A stretch of DNA of 40,191 nt from Variovorax sp. (GTDB lineage: Bacteria > Pseudomonadota > Gammaproteobacteria > Burkholderiales > Burkholderiaceae_C): positions 1-40,191 of the forward strand of contig JANXTS010000063.1 of assembly GCA_025352265.1 (NCBI GenBank), read 5' to 3'. A program made the translations under genes and the position numbers. Under the pieces are notes generated by a model. That model did no database searches. It was not told the origin of the DNA and saw only the letters and a list, made by a program, of their open reading frames with translations. This document shows, one piece after another, positions 1 to 9,078 of this stretch (positions are counted from its first letter, which is position 1; every line of letters starts with the position of its first letter).

Positions 1-453
1 GGCAGCGGCAAGGGCTGCGGTGTCACGTTCGCTACGCTGGCTCGGCACGGTGGCCGATGAGGCCAACGGCTTTGCGGTCTCACCTGCACCGGTACCTGCA
101 CCGGCGCCGTGTGCCGTGGCCGCCTGGACCGTGCCAACCGATGAGCCGGCACGAATGCGCGCCGCCGCGGACTGTCCGATGTACCACATCAATCCGATCG
201 CAAGCAGCAGTGCCAGCACGAGTCCGCCCGCCAGCGAAAGGCCGATCGGCGTCACGTGGATCTTCAATTTGCGATGGGTCGAAAGCGTCGATTCGACGGG
301 CGGTCGTTCTTTCGCCAGCCCACCGTTCAGGCTCGCAGGCGCTGTCGCGCGGCCGGGCACCGCGTAGAAAGCTGGCAGCTTTCCGCTGCAGCCGCGACAG
401 TACTGGGCCGAATCCCGATTCGATGTTTCACACGTCTCGCAAACCACAGCCAT
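1..453 (-). CDS. Zinc-ribbon, single-TM membrane protein (partial, 3' end outside window)
   Basis: The frame is open for 151 codons from an ATG at 453 to the window edge. The N-terminus has two CxxC pairs (CETC near residues 5-8, CRGC near 19-22), a typical small zinc ribbon. A proline/alanine-rich linker follows, then one strongly hydrophobic segment near residues 69-90 and a Gly/Ala/Thr-rich stretch. An upstream in-frame ATG at 480 is possible, but AGGA about 8 bases before the ATG at 453 favours the shorter form. It lies downstream of the cox genes on the same strand and overlaps the end of the preceding frame by 127 bases, which is unusual. A cytosolic zinc ribbon with one membrane anchor is what can be seen. 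The function is unknown and a link to CO dehydrogenase is only positional. Confidence 0.7.
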   Translation of the reverse strand, partial: MAVVCETCETSNRDSAQYCRGCSGKLPAFYAVPGRATAPASLNGGLAKERPPVESTLSTHRKLKIHVTPIGLSLAGGLVLALLLAIGLMWYIGQSAAARIRAGSSVGTVQAATAHGAGAGTGAGETAKPLASSATVPSQRSERDTAALAAA

Positions 454-1700
454 CCGAAGATTCCTCGCCGCGCGCACCATGCACCGCCCGATTGTCTTCG
501 GTAGCAGTCCACGCTGCGTCGGATCATGGCTACAAAAGTACTCGGCATTAACCCACTTCCGAGTGCTGCCAAAACAATGGCGGCAACAGCGGCCAGTGCG
601 ACTTGCGCTGCAGCCAATGCATCGAAACCCGCGACCGACACGGCGCTGCCGAGTCCCAGCACGACCGAGGCGTCGACCATCGCAGCTCCGAGCATGCGTG
701 ACCCCGATGCCGGGCGGCGCATGGGACGCTCGTCGCTTGCCTCGAGGCTGGCGACCCACGCCACGCTCCACGCGCCGCCATGCGCCAGCGCCAGCCACCA
801 CCACGCCGATGCGCCCGGCGCAAGTGCCCACGCGGTCGCGCCAAGCACCAGCAGCACGGCACAGAAGGCGGGCGCTCTGGCGGCAACCGTCACGTGACCC
901 AACTTCAAAAGCACGGCGGGACCGAACATGGCAACAAGGTGCAGACCCAGTACGAGTTCGGGCGAGACACCGTTGCCGCGACACCAGCCGACCATCAGCG
1001 GCAAGCTGCACATCATCGGCAACATCACGAGCGACATCGCCTTCTTCGGCCAGCGTGGCGATAGGCCCGAGGCAGCGCGCGCCCAGACCGGTTTGGAGCC
1101 ATCGAACACTGCGATGCTGCATTTGCTCGACACGACGGTGCCACGTGGCATGAGCGCAGCGAGGAGCAGCGCAGCGATCAGCGCGCCGTTCGCCAGACGC
1201 TCGCCCATGGCGTTCACAGCCGTCGGATCACCGACGCACCAGAGTGCCAGCGCCGCGCCCAGGGCGCCCGCCATGACGGGCGACGCCTGCAACGGCCCGC
1301 CTTGCGCGCGGCAGTCACGCACCCTGACCGACGCCAGCGCAAAGAGCAGCCCCCAACTCGTCGCTGCAGCAAAGACGACACTGATGCCGCCGCCCCGCAA
1401 TGCGGCATGGAGCGCCGCCGCTGCCGACAGCGCAGCGACGAACGGCAGCACGACTGCCAGCCACCGTCGCGGCGGAAATCGGCGCAGCGCTTCGGTGAAG
1501 AATCCGATCGACAGCAGCCATGCAGCAAGCACTGCGAAGGCCTGCAGGGGCCCGGAGGCCAGCGTTTGCGCCACGGTGCCGAGTCCGATCCAGCCGGTCA
1601 GAAAAATGGCCCATGCGAGCACTCGGGCCACGTGCAGACGCGCAGTCGTCCACTCGGCACGCGCGAAGCTGCGGGTGGAGGGCGTCATCGTGTGTTGCAT
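327..1700 (-). CDS. Polytopic integral membrane protein of unknown function, last gene region of cox cluster
   Basis: This 457-codon frame encodes about ten to twelve hydrophobic segments with short basic loops, so it is an inner-membrane protein. It starts 30 bases after the mocA-like stop and probably belongs to the cox transcript. I do not recognise the family. CoxK of Oligotropha is also polytopic, but I see no specific motif that makes them homologous. The last roughly 50 residues are Arg/Ser/Cys-rich, not hydrophobic, and overlap the better-supported zinc-ribbon frame. They look like out-of-frame translation. A one-base shift near 520 would end the protein at a TAG there, so the annotated 3' end may be wrong through a real or sequencing frameshift. 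Confidence 0.65.
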   Translation of the reverse strand: MQHTMTPSTRSFARAEWTTARLHVARVLAWAIFLTGWIGLGTVAQTLASGPLQAFAVLAAWLLSIGFFTEALRRFPPRRWLAVVLPFVAALSAAAALHAALRGGGISVVFAAATSWGLLFALASVRVRDCRAQGGPLQASPVMAGALGAALALWCVGDPTAVNAMGERLANGALIAALLLAALMPRGTVVSSKCSIAVFDGSKPVWARAASGLSPRWPKKAMSLVMLPMMCSLPLMVGWCRGNGVSPELVLGLHLVAMFGPAVLLKLGHVTVAARAPAFCAVLLVLGATAWALAPGASAWWWLALAHGGAWSVAWVASLEASDERPMRRPASGSRMLGAAMVDASVVLGLGSAVSVAGFDALAAAQVALAAVAAIVLAALGSGLMPSTFVAMIRRSVDCYRRQSGGAWCARRGIFGWLWFARRVKHRIGIRPSTVAAAAESCQLSTRCPAARQRLRA

Positions 1701-1730
1701 GGCGCGGGCCGTCGCGAATTCAGCGAGGTG

Positions 1731-2408
1731 TCAGTCGATCGTCGCCAGCGCCGCCGGCCAGCGCAAGGCATGCCCCGTGCGCTCGACGAAGTGCGCGATG
1801 TCGTCCGGCGTGTCGATGTCGACGCGGTAGCGCTGGTTGTCGGTGTCGAACCAGAGCACGCGTTCGGGATGGGTTTCCCGCCAGCGCCGGCATGCAGCAT
1901 CGACGTCGCCGGCCAACCATTTTTCGCGCAGCTCAGCCTCGAAGATCACCGGATTGCCGGGTTCCCCCGCCACGCGTGGCACCACCATCGATGCGTCTCC
2001 GCGTTTTTTGAAAGCGCCGATCAGCGCGGTGATGTCCTGCGCATTGATCATCGGTTGATCGGCCAGCGCGACGATCACGGCATCGAGTTTGCCGGCCAGC
2101 GCCTGCAGGCCGATGCGCACCGACGAGGCCTGCCCGTCGTCGGGGCAAGGGTTGCGTGCGAGCGTCACCGGGAAGTCGCGCACCGAGGCTTCGATCGCCT
2201 CCGCATGGTGGCCGAGCACGACCACCACCTCGTCGACACCGGCGCCCGACAGCGCGATCAGCTGTCGCCGTATCAACGGCACGCCACCGAGTTCGAGCAA
2301 CGATTTGGGCCGCCCGCCGAGCCGGCTGCCCGAGCCTGCGGCCAGCAGCACCGCGCCGACCACCACGCGCGAATAGAGTCCGCCACCGCCTTTGAGGATG
2401 CAACCCAT
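1731..2408 (-). CDS. mocA: MocA-like molybdenum cofactor cytidylyltransferase / NTP transferase
   Basis: The 225-residue product has the nucleotidyltransferase signature LAAGSGSRLGGRPKS near the N-terminus and a DQPM motif in the middle, as in the MobA/MocA family. MocA transfers CMP from CTP to molybdopterin to make the MCD cofactor used by CoxL-type hydroxylases. The ATG at 2408 lies one base after the XdhC-family stop, so the genes are translationally close. A GTG about 15 codons later, right before the Rossmann start, is an alternative start. Family assignment is solid. The CTP rather than GTP specificity is inferred from its place in a cox operon. Confidence 0.85.
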   Translation of the reverse strand: MGCILKGGGGLYSRVVVGAVLLAAGSGSRLGGRPKSLLELGGVPLIRRQLIALSGAGVDEVVVVLGHHAEAIEASVRDFPVTLARNPCPDDGQASSVRIGLQALAGKLDAVIVALADQPMINAQDITALIGAFKKRGDASMVVPRVAGEPGNPVIFEAELREKWLAGDVDAACRRWRETHPERVLWFDTDNQRYRVDIDTPDDIAHFVERTGHALRWPAALATID

Positions 2409-2409
2409 G

Positions 2410-3282
2410 TCAGCCTCCGCAGCACGATGGCTTGGATGGCGCTGCGACCATCCCGGCGACTTCCGATGTCCGCTGGGCCGGCGCCGCGGCCGAACCACGG
2501 CGGTTCGACACCACGGCAGCCAGTACCGACAGTGCAATCTCTTCAGGCGTCGAAGCAGAGATCGGATAGCCGGCCGGCGCGACGATGGCGGCCACCGCGT
2601 CTGCATCGGCGCCGGCGGTGATCAGCGAGTCCTTCAACACCTGTGCCTTGCGCGCACTGGCGACAAAAGACACCTGTCGCGCATTCAGCGAGAGCGCCAG
2701 ACCGAGCGCCTGCAAATCGCGCCGACCCTGCGTGGCGATCACGACCCACGCATCGGCACCTACCTGCGGTGCCACCGTGGCAGCGTCGTCGCGATCGATC
2801 ACGCGGTACGCATCGGGGTGGTCGGCCGCTTTGGCGCCCTGTGCCACCAACGTGACCGAGAAGCCGACGCGCGGCGCGAGTTGCACCAGACTGGCCGCCA
2901 CCGGCGAACTGCCGATCACCACCATCTCGGCGCGCGGCAGCAGTGGATCGATGAACAGTTCGAGCGTGCCACCCGAATGACACGCCATGCCGAACTCGAG
3001 TACGTCACCGAGGTCGCGCTCGTGGCCTTCTTCGGCCGGCGCGATACGGATCATGCGTGCGCGACCGTCCTGCAGTGCCTGCCGCACGGTTCGGATGACG
3101 GCCGGTTGCGCACAGCCGCCACCGACCCATCCGTGCATCTCGCCATCGGCGGTGACGATGGCCTTGTCGCCCACGTGCGCCGAAGCCGGCGCCAGTGCCT
3201 TGACAACGCTGACCAGCGCGCAGGGCGTGCCGGCCTGCCGTAGTCGGCGTGCCGCTTCAAAAACCGTGTCTGCATTGCTCAT
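2410..3282 (-). CDS. coxF: XdhC/CoxF-family molybdenum hydroxylase maturation factor
   Basis: The 290-residue protein has an N-terminal CoxI/XdhC domain with a DGEMHGWVGGGC loop (residues about 46-57) and a C-terminal Rossmann-like XdhC domain beginning around MVVIGSSPVAASL. XdhC proteins bind the molybdenum cofactor, help its sulfuration and insert it into apo-enzyme. The extreme C-terminus ends in SCCGG, a vicinal cysteine pair that could bind metal or sulfur; this role is my inference. The gene follows coxE after 59 bases and matches the D-E-F order of known cox clusters. CoxI is a paralogue of the same family, so the letter is by position. Confidence 0.82.
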   Translation of the reverse strand: MSNADTVFEAARRLRQAGTPCALVSVVKALAPASAHVGDKAIVTADGEMHGWVGGGCAQPAVIRTVRQALQDGRARMIRIAPAEEGHERDLGDVLEFGMACHSGGTLELFIDPLLPRAEMVVIGSSPVAASLVQLAPRVGFSVTLVAQGAKAADHPDAYRVIDRDDAATVAPQVGADAWVVIATQGRRDLQALGLALSLNARQVSFVASARKAQVLKDSLITAGADADAVAAIVAPAGYPISASTPEEIALSVLAAVVSNRRGSAAAPAQRTSEVAGMVAAPSKPSCCGG

Positions 3283-3341
3283 GTCGAATTCCTCTGTGCT
3301 TGCTTTGGCTGTTCCAAGAACGATGACGAAGGCTGGCCCCG

Positions 3342-4508
3342 TCAGCGCAAATGCTTTGAAAGGTCGGCCAGGTCGCGCAGGCTGTTGAGCCGCGAGAAGC
3401 CTTCGACCAACCCGTGCTGCGCGGCCACCGTTTCCATTGCCGCCGAAGCCGGCGGCGCTTCAGACGGATGAAACCAGTGCACCCGCGCGCCGCGAGCGCG
3501 CACCCGCGCCAGCTCCTGTGCCAAGCGCTCTGGTGCATCGGCATCGAAGCCATCCGACAGCACCCATACCCGCGCGTTGCGCGTGAGTTGCGCGCGTGCA
3601 TGCACCGCGTGGAAGTCGGAGATGCTGGTCGCGATTCGTGTGCCGCCGCCAAAGCCCGCGGTGACGGCGTTGACCTTTTCCTGCACTGCAGCCGAGTCGC
3701 TGCGCAACAGCGGCGTGACTTCGGCGAGCCGCGTGTGGAAGACGAAGACGCGGGCGTTCATGGTCGAGACGAAGGCACGCGCGATGCGCAGAAAGAGTTG
3801 CGCGTGCGTTTCCATCGAACGGCTGACGTCGACCAAGATGAAGAGGCGCGGCCATTCGCGACGCGGCGCACGCCAGACCGGATGCACTGGCAAGCCGCCG
3901 GTACGCAAGCTCGCACGCAAGGTGCGGCGCATATCTAGCCGGCGGCCCTGCGTGTCGTCGTGCCAGCGGCGCGTCAGGCGTTTGCGAAGTCGTCGCGCGA
4001 TCTGCTCGGCCAGACTCTGCAGCAGCGCGAGGTCTTGTGGCAGCCACTGCGACAAACTGCGGTCGTGCAAGGCATCGGTGCGCGTCGCGCCGCCTTGGGC
4101 ACGTTGCAACGCGCCGTCGTCGTCGATGTCCAACGGCGCGTCGAGCGCGGTATCCGCGTTGCGCGGCCGTGACGACGGCACGCCGCCATCCATGCTGTCG
4201 TGCAGGCTCTGCACCACCTGCTGCAGATTGCGGCTCGGCCGGGTTTGTCCGCCGACCTTGGCGCGCCCTTTGATACGTTGTGGATACCAGTAGCTTTCGA
4301 ACAGCTCCGGCCAGCGCTTCCAGTCGCGCGCGTCGTGACAGGCGATGGCACGCCAGGCCGGATCGAGCCTGGCCGCGCGCTCTACCGGCAGGCGCAACGC
4401 CGCCTGGACGAAAGCCTGCTGCTCGCCGATGCCGACTTTCATGCCGTGGTCGCGCAGCAGCGCCGCAAAGCCGGCGATGCTTTCGAGGGGTTGCGCGAGC
4501 GTCGTCAT
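3342..4508 (-). CDS. coxE: CoxE, von Willebrand factor A domain maturation protein
   Basis: The 388-residue protein has a charged N-terminal half and a C-terminal VWA domain. The metal-ion-dependent adhesion site is visible as DVSRS at residues 227-231, followed by the family's GGGTRIATS and LSDGFD motifs. CoxE works with the MoxR ATPase CoxD; in Oligotropha the pair is needed to build the copper-sulfur-molybdenum active site of CoxL. The ATG at 4508 is 7 bases after the coxD stop. Length and order match the family. Confidence 0.9.
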   Translation of the reverse strand: MTTLAQPLESIAGFAALLRDHGMKVGIGEQQAFVQAALRLPVERAARLDPAWRAIACHDARDWKRWPELFESYWYPQRIKGRAKVGGQTRPSRNLQQVVQSLHDSMDGGVPSSRPRNADTALDAPLDIDDDGALQRAQGGATRTDALHDRSLSQWLPQDLALLQSLAEQIARRLRKRLTRRWHDDTQGRRLDMRRTLRASLRTGGLPVHPVWRAPRREWPRLFILVDVSRSMETHAQLFLRIARAFVSTMNARVFVFHTRLAEVTPLLRSDSAAVQEKVNAVTAGFGGGTRIATSISDFHAVHARAQLTRNARVWVLSDGFDADAPERLAQELARVRARGARVHWFHPSEAPPASAAMETVAAQHGLVEGFSRLNSLRDLADLSKHLR

Positions 4509-4515
4509 ACGAAAG

Positions 4516-5472
4516 TCAAGCCGATGCCGGCGTTGCTGAAGAGGCGGAGATGTCGGCCGTCGGCTGAGGCGCCTTTTCGGCCACGCCCACCGTGCGTCGT
4601 CCTTCCATGAGTTGCCGCACCCGGTCTTCGCCCATTTGGAAGCGGTCTTCGCGCGTCTTGATGAGACAGGCCAAGGTGCCGGTGAGCGCGTGCGGATCGT
4701 CGGGCAGCGCCTTGAACGACAACCGGTGCAGGGCCCGCACCCAGTCCAGCGTTTCGGCGACGCCGGGCGTCTTGCCCAAGTCTTCGCGGCGCAGGCGCTG
4801 CACGAAGGCGACCGCCTGTTCGATCAGCGCGCCTTCGGCCTGCGGCAAGGTCGCGCGCACGATGGCGATCTCGCGCGCCAGCGTCGGGTAGTCGAGGTAG
4901 TGATAAAGGCAGCGGCGCCGCAACGCATCGGACAACTCGCGCGTGCCGTTGCTGGTCAACACGACCTGCGGAATGTGTTTGGCATGCAGCGTGCCGAGCT
5001 CGGGCACGGTGATCTGGTAGTCGGCCAGTACCTCCAGCAAGAAGGCCTCGAAGGCCTCGTCGGCGCGATCGATCTCGTCGATCAACAGTACGCAGGGCTG
5101 CTCGCTCGAAATGGCCTGGAGCAAGGGGCGCTCCAGCAGGTAGTCGCGCGCGAAGAGGTCGGCTTCCTTCAAGCCTTGCGCGCCCGTCGAATGTGCCTCG
5201 CTCAGCCGGATCGCCATCAACTGGCGGCCGTAGTTCCACTCGTATGCGGCCTGCGAGAGGTCGAGCCCTTCATGACACTGCAGCCGCACCAGTGCGTGTC
5301 CGCGCGCCTTAGCCAACGCACTGGCCAGCGCGGTTTTTCCGACACCGGCATCGCCCTCGACGAGCAGCGGTCGCTGCAACTCGCCAGCCAGCCACAGCGT
5401 CGTCGCCAAGCCTTCGTCGGCGATGTAGCCGGCGCGGTGGAGCGACTCTCGCAGTTCGGCTTCGCTCGTCAT
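4516..5472 (-). CDS. coxD: CoxD, MoxR-type AAA+ ATPase
   Basis: The 318-residue product has a Walker A motif GDAGVGKT (residues 40-47) and a Walker B LLIDE (129-133), followed by the MoxR-type LTSNGTRELSDALRRRC sensor and arginine-finger region. CoxD is described as a chaperone-like ATPase that unfolds or remodels apo-CODH so that sulfur and copper can be added to the molybdenum centre. The start is 4 bases after the coxG stop and the stop is 7 bases before coxE, so co-translation is likely. Confidence 0.93.
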   Translation of the reverse strand: MTSEAELRESLHRAGYIADEGLATTLWLAGELQRPLLVEGDAGVGKTALASALAKARGHALVRLQCHEGLDLSQAAYEWNYGRQLMAIRLSEAHSTGAQGLKEADLFARDYLLERPLLQAISSEQPCVLLIDEIDRADEAFEAFLLEVLADYQITVPELGTLHAKHIPQVVLTSNGTRELSDALRRRCLYHYLDYPTLAREIAIVRATLPQAEGALIEQAVAFVQRLRREDLGKTPGVAETLDWVRALHRLSFKALPDDPHALTGTLACLIKTREDRFQMGEDRVRQLMEGRRTVGVAEKAPQPTADISASSATPASA

Positions 5473-5476
5473 AGGC

Positions 5477-6121
5477 TCAAGCGCGCTTGCCGCCGAACAG
5501 CCCCGAGAACCATCCCTTGATCAAGTGCCAGAAGATCGCCAGCGCATTGATCTCGTTGGCTTTGGCCGGGGCAGCAGGCACGAAAGGCGTCGCGGCCGGT
5601 GCCGATGAAGTCACCGGAACCTCGGCAGTCGTCACTGTGGCTGTCGTTGCCCCGCTCTCCATGGGCAACGCCGCTGCCGCCAAACGAAAGTTGTCAACGA
5701 ACTGGCTTAGCAGCATGTCTGACACCTGGACCATCAACCGCCCGCCGAACTGCGCGAACTTGCCGTTGACGATGACTTCGGCATGGCCCACCAGCACCGA
5801 TGTCGTGGTGGTTTCGCCGGGCTCGATCGTCGCGGTCAGGTTCATCGATGCCGATGAACCCCCACGGTCAGCGCCCTTGCCGAGCAATTGCAAGGTCATG
5901 GTCGATGCGTCGAGCGCCAGCACTTCGATGTCACCTGCGAAGGCAGCGGCGGCTGGCCCGACCTTCACCTTCACGTTGCCCTTGTAGTGCGTGTCGTCGA
6001 GCTTGTCGGTGATGGCCGCACCGGGCATACAGCCCGCAGTGGCCGGCACGTCGCTGAGGATCTTCCAGGCGCGCGCGCTATCGACGTCGAGCGGGTAACG
6101 TTTGTCGAGTTTGACTTCCAT
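5477..6121 (-). CDS. coxG: CoxG, SRPBCC-fold membrane recruitment protein
   Basis: The 214-residue protein starts with a CoxG/SRPBCC domain (residues about 1-145, with the family's PGAAITDKLDD-like region), then a Ser/Thr/Ala/Pro linker and a short hydrophobic-amphipathic C-terminus rich in Trp and Phe (AIFWHLIKGWFSGLFGG). This layout fits CoxG, which anchors CO dehydrogenase to the inner face of the cytoplasmic membrane so electrons reach quinone. It begins 27 bases after coxL, whereas in Oligotropha coxG lies after coxF. Confidence 0.9.
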   Translation of the reverse strand: MEVKLDKRYPLDVDSARAWKILSDVPATAGCMPGAAITDKLDDTHYKGNVKVKVGPAAAAFAGDIEVLALDASTMTLQLLGKGADRGGSSASMNLTATIEPGETTTTSVLVGHAEVIVNGKFAQFGGRLMVQVSDMLLSQFVDNFRLAAAALPMESGATTATVTTAEVPVTSSAPAATPFVPAAPAKANEINALAIFWHLIKGWFSGLFGGKRA

Positions 6122-6148
6122 CTTGGTTTTCGATTCGGCACGCGCCCG

Positions 6149-8563
6149 TCAGAGCGCGACGCCGCTTTCCTTGAGTTGTTGCCAGACGCGGTAGGCGCTG
6201 TGCGGCATGACCATGTGCTTGACGCCGAGGTGCGCGAAGGCATCGACGACCGCAGAAGTAAACGTCGGGATCGACCCCACGTGCGGCGATTCGGCGACGC
6301 CCTTGGCGCCCAGCGGATGGTGTGGCGACGGCGTCACGGTGAAGTCGGTTTCCCACTTCGGCGTTTCCACGGCGGTCGGCAAAAAGTAATCCATCAACGT
6401 GTTGCCCAACAGGTTGCCCTGTGCATCGAACGGCATCTGCTGGCCCATCGCGACCGCATAGCCCTCCGTCAGGCCGCCGTGGATCTGGCCTTCGATGATC
6501 ATCGGGTTGATGCGCGTGCCGCAGTCGTCCAGTGCGTAGAAGCGACGGACTTTCGTCTCGCCGGTGCCGCGGTCGATGTCGACCACGCACAGGTAGACGC
6601 CGAATGGAAAGGTGAAATTCGGCGGGTCGTAGTAGTGAACCGCTTCGAGTCCGGGTTCGAGCCCCGGGGGTGCCTGGTGGTAGGCGGCCCAGGCGATGTC
6701 CTTCATCGACTTGAAACGGCTGTCGTCGCCCTTGACCTTGAAGCGATCGATCTCCCAATCGAGGTCGTTCTCGCCGACTTCGAGCAGGTGCGCGGCGATC
6801 TTGCGCGCCTTGGCGTGGATCTTTCGGGAGGCCAGTGCGATGGCCGCGCCGGCCACCGGTGTCGAGCGCGAGCCGTAGGTGCCGAGACCGTATGGCGCCG
6901 TGCTGGTGTCGCCCTCTTCGATCTGGATGATTTCCGAAGGAATGCCCAGCTCGGTCGCGATGATCTGCGCGTAGGTGGTCTGGTGGCCCTGCCCCTGCGA
7001 GATGGTGCCCATGCGGGCGATGGCGCTGCCGGTCGGATGGATGCGGATCTCGCAACTGTCGAACATGCCCACACCCAGGATGTCGCACATCTTGCTCGGG
7101 CCCGCACCCACCACTTCGGTGAAGGCGACCAGGCCGATGCCCATCAGGGTCGGGCAGTTCGGGTCGGCGCGCTTGACCGCCTGTTCGGCCCGCAGGCCCT
7201 TGTAGTCGACAGCGGCCAGCACCTTGTCCAGCGCAGGCTGGTAGTCGCCCGAGTCGTATTCGAAGCCGAAGGCCGAGGTGTAGGGAAACTGTTCCTTGCG
7301 GATGAAGTTCTTCGCACGGATCTCGGCTTTGTCGATGCCCAGTTTTTGCGCCAGGATGTCGACCATCCGCTCGATCACGTACACCGCCTCGGTCACGCGG
7401 AACGAACAGCGGTAGCTCACGCCTCCCGGCGCCTTGTTGGTGTACACGCCCTTCACGCTGCACCAGGCGGCCGGGATGTCGTAGGAGCCCGAGCAGATGT
7501 GGAACATGCCGGCCGGGTACTTGGTCGGGTCGGCGCAGGCGTCGAATGCACCGTGATCGGCGATCACATTGACGCGCAGCCCGAGGATCTTGCCGTCGGC
7601 CGTGGCGGCGATCTCGCCGTCCATGTGATAGTCCCGCGCAAAGGCCGTGCTCGAGATGTTTTCGATGCGGTCTTCGATCCACTTGACCGGCTTGCCAAGC
7701 ACGATGCTCGCGACGATGGCGCAGACATAGCCCGGGTAGATGCCCACCTTGTTACCGAAGCCGCCGCCAATGTCGGGCGACACGATGCGTACTTTCGATT
7801 CGGGAATGCCCGACAGCAGCGACACCACGGTGCGCACCACGTGCGGTGCCTGCGAAGTGATGTAGGTGGTCAGCTCACCGCGGATCGGGTCGAACGAGGC
7901 GACGCAGCCGCAGGTCTCCAGCGGGCAGGGGTGCACACGCGGATAGAAGATGCGCTCTTTCACGGTCACGGGTGCGGTGTCGAAGGCTGCATCCGCCGCT
8001 GCCTTGTCGCCGGCTTCCCAGGTGAAGATGTGGTTGGGGTGGTCGCGCTTGCCGTGCGCGCCTTCGGTCTTGCCGGCCAGGTCTTCGCGCAGCACCGGCG
8101 CATCTGGCTCGAGTGCGGCAAAGGGGTCCAGCACGACCGGCAGCTCGTCGTATTCGACGATCACCGCCTCGACGCCGTCGGCGGCCGCATAGCGATCTTC
8201 AGCGACGACAACGGCCACTTCCTGCATCTGGAAATGCACCTTCTCATCGGCCAGCACGGCCTGCACGTCGCCGGCCAGCGTCGGCATCCAGTGCAGCTTG
8301 AGCGGCTTCAGGTCTTCGGCCGTCAACACCGCGATCACGCCGGGAATCTTCAGTGCTTCGCTCTTGTCGATGCGCTTGATGCGCGCATGAGCGACCGGCG
8401 AACGCACGATGGCCATGTGCAACATGCCGGGCATCTTGATGTCGTCGACATAGTTGCCCTTGCCTTGAATGAAGCGCGCGTCTTCCTTGCGCAGACGGCT
8501 GTCGCCCAGCCCTTGCAAGGCGGCCGAACGCTCCAGCAGTTTGGGATCGATCGGTGCGTTCAT
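6149..8563 (-). CDS. coxL: Form I aerobic carbon monoxide dehydrogenase, large (molybdenum) subunit
   Basis: The 804-residue protein belongs to the xanthine oxidase family. It has an N-terminal a/b hammerhead domain and a large Mo-cofactor domain. The active-site loop reads VSYRCSFR at residues 382-389, with the copper-ligating cysteine at 386; this is the form I signature (AYxCSFR) rather than form II AYRGAGR. The conserved Gln at 238 (TSQAPH) and the catalytic Glu near 758 (GAKGVAE) are present. The enzyme oxidises CO to CO2 with water. The start is set by an ATGA overlap with coxS. A longer upstream frame reading to 8956 is coxS shadow. The first loop residue is Ser where Ala is usual. Confidence 0.96.
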   Translation of the reverse strand: MNAPIDPKLLERSAALQGLGDSRLRKEDARFIQGKGNYVDDIKMPGMLHMAIVRSPVAHARIKRIDKSEALKIPGVIAVLTAEDLKPLKLHWMPTLAGDVQAVLADEKVHFQMQEVAVVVAEDRYAAADGVEAVIVEYDELPVVLDPFAALEPDAPVLREDLAGKTEGAHGKRDHPNHIFTWEAGDKAAADAAFDTAPVTVKERIFYPRVHPCPLETCGCVASFDPIRGELTTYITSQAPHVVRTVVSLLSGIPESKVRIVSPDIGGGFGNKVGIYPGYVCAIVASIVLGKPVKWIEDRIENISSTAFARDYHMDGEIAATADGKILGLRVNVIADHGAFDACADPTKYPAGMFHICSGSYDIPAAWCSVKGVYTNKAPGGVSYRCSFRVTEAVYVIERMVDILAQKLGIDKAEIRAKNFIRKEQFPYTSAFGFEYDSGDYQPALDKVLAAVDYKGLRAEQAVKRADPNCPTLMGIGLVAFTEVVGAGPSKMCDILGVGMFDSCEIRIHPTGSAIARMGTISQGQGHQTTYAQIIATELGIPSEIIQIEEGDTSTAPYGLGTYGSRSTPVAGAAIALASRKIHAKARKIAAHLLEVGENDLDWEIDRFKVKGDDSRFKSMKDIAWAAYHQAPPGLEPGLEAVHYYDPPNFTFPFGVYLCVVDIDRGTGETKVRRFYALDDCGTRINPMIIEGQIHGGLTEGYAVAMGQQMPFDAQGNLLGNTLMDYFLPTAVETPKWETDFTVTPSPHHPLGAKGVAESPHVGSIPTFTSAVVDAFAHLGVKHMVMPHSAYRVWQQLKESGVAL

Positions 8564-9051
8564 GCGGCGACCTTTTCGGTTTGTTGCAGCTTGGCCGCCG
8601 CGTACATTACGGCCTTCACGATGTTCTGGTAGCCGGTGCAGCGGCACAGGTTGCCGCCGATGCCGGCGCGCACTTCGTCTTCGGTCGGGTTCGGGTTCTC
8701 CTGCAGGAAGCGGTACGACCGCATCAGCATGCCCGGCGTGCAGAAGCCGCATTGCAGGCCATGCTCCTTGTAGAAGCCCTCCTGGACAGCGTGCAGCAGC
8801 GGGCCTTTCGCAAGCCCTTCGACGGTCAGCACCTCGGAGCCGTCGCATTGGATTGCCAGGTGCGTGCAACTCTTGACCGACTCCCCATCGAGGTCGACCG
8901 TGCAGGCGCCGCAGTGGCTGGTTTCGCAGCCGATGTGCGCACCGGTCAGATGGCACTCTTCGCGCAGAAAGTGAATGAGCAGCGTGCGCGGCTCGACCGC
9001 TTTTTCAAGCCGTTTGCCGTTCACGCTGACGTTGATGATTTGCTTGCCCAT
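8560..9051 (-). CDS. coxS: Carbon monoxide dehydrogenase small subunit, two [2Fe-2S] clusters
   Basis: The 163-residue protein has an N-terminal plant-type ferredoxin domain with cysteines 42, 47, 50 and 62, and a C-terminal helical [2Fe-2S] domain with cysteines 101, 104, 136 and 138 (CGFC and CRC motifs). All eight ligands are present. It carries electrons from the molybdenum site in CoxL to FAD in CoxM. The stop overlaps the coxL start by four bases and the start lies 27 bases after coxM. Confidence 0.96.
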   Translation of the reverse strand: MGKQIINVSVNGKRLEKAVEPRTLLIHFLREECHLTGAHIGCETSHCGACTVDLDGESVKSCTHLAIQCDGSEVLTVEGLAKGPLLHAVQEGFYKEHGLQCGFCTPGMLMRSYRFLQENPNPTEDEVRAGIGGNLCRCTGYQNIVKAVMYAAAKLQQTEKVAA

Positions 9052-9078
9052 GGGGTTGTTTCCTTGCTTCTTGTTCGG

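Noticed and set aside
5888..8632. 914-codon open frame on the + strand across coxG and coxL
   Set aside because: It is antisense to well-supported cox genes; the product is Arg/His/Asp-rich with no domain, a typical GC-rich mirror frame.
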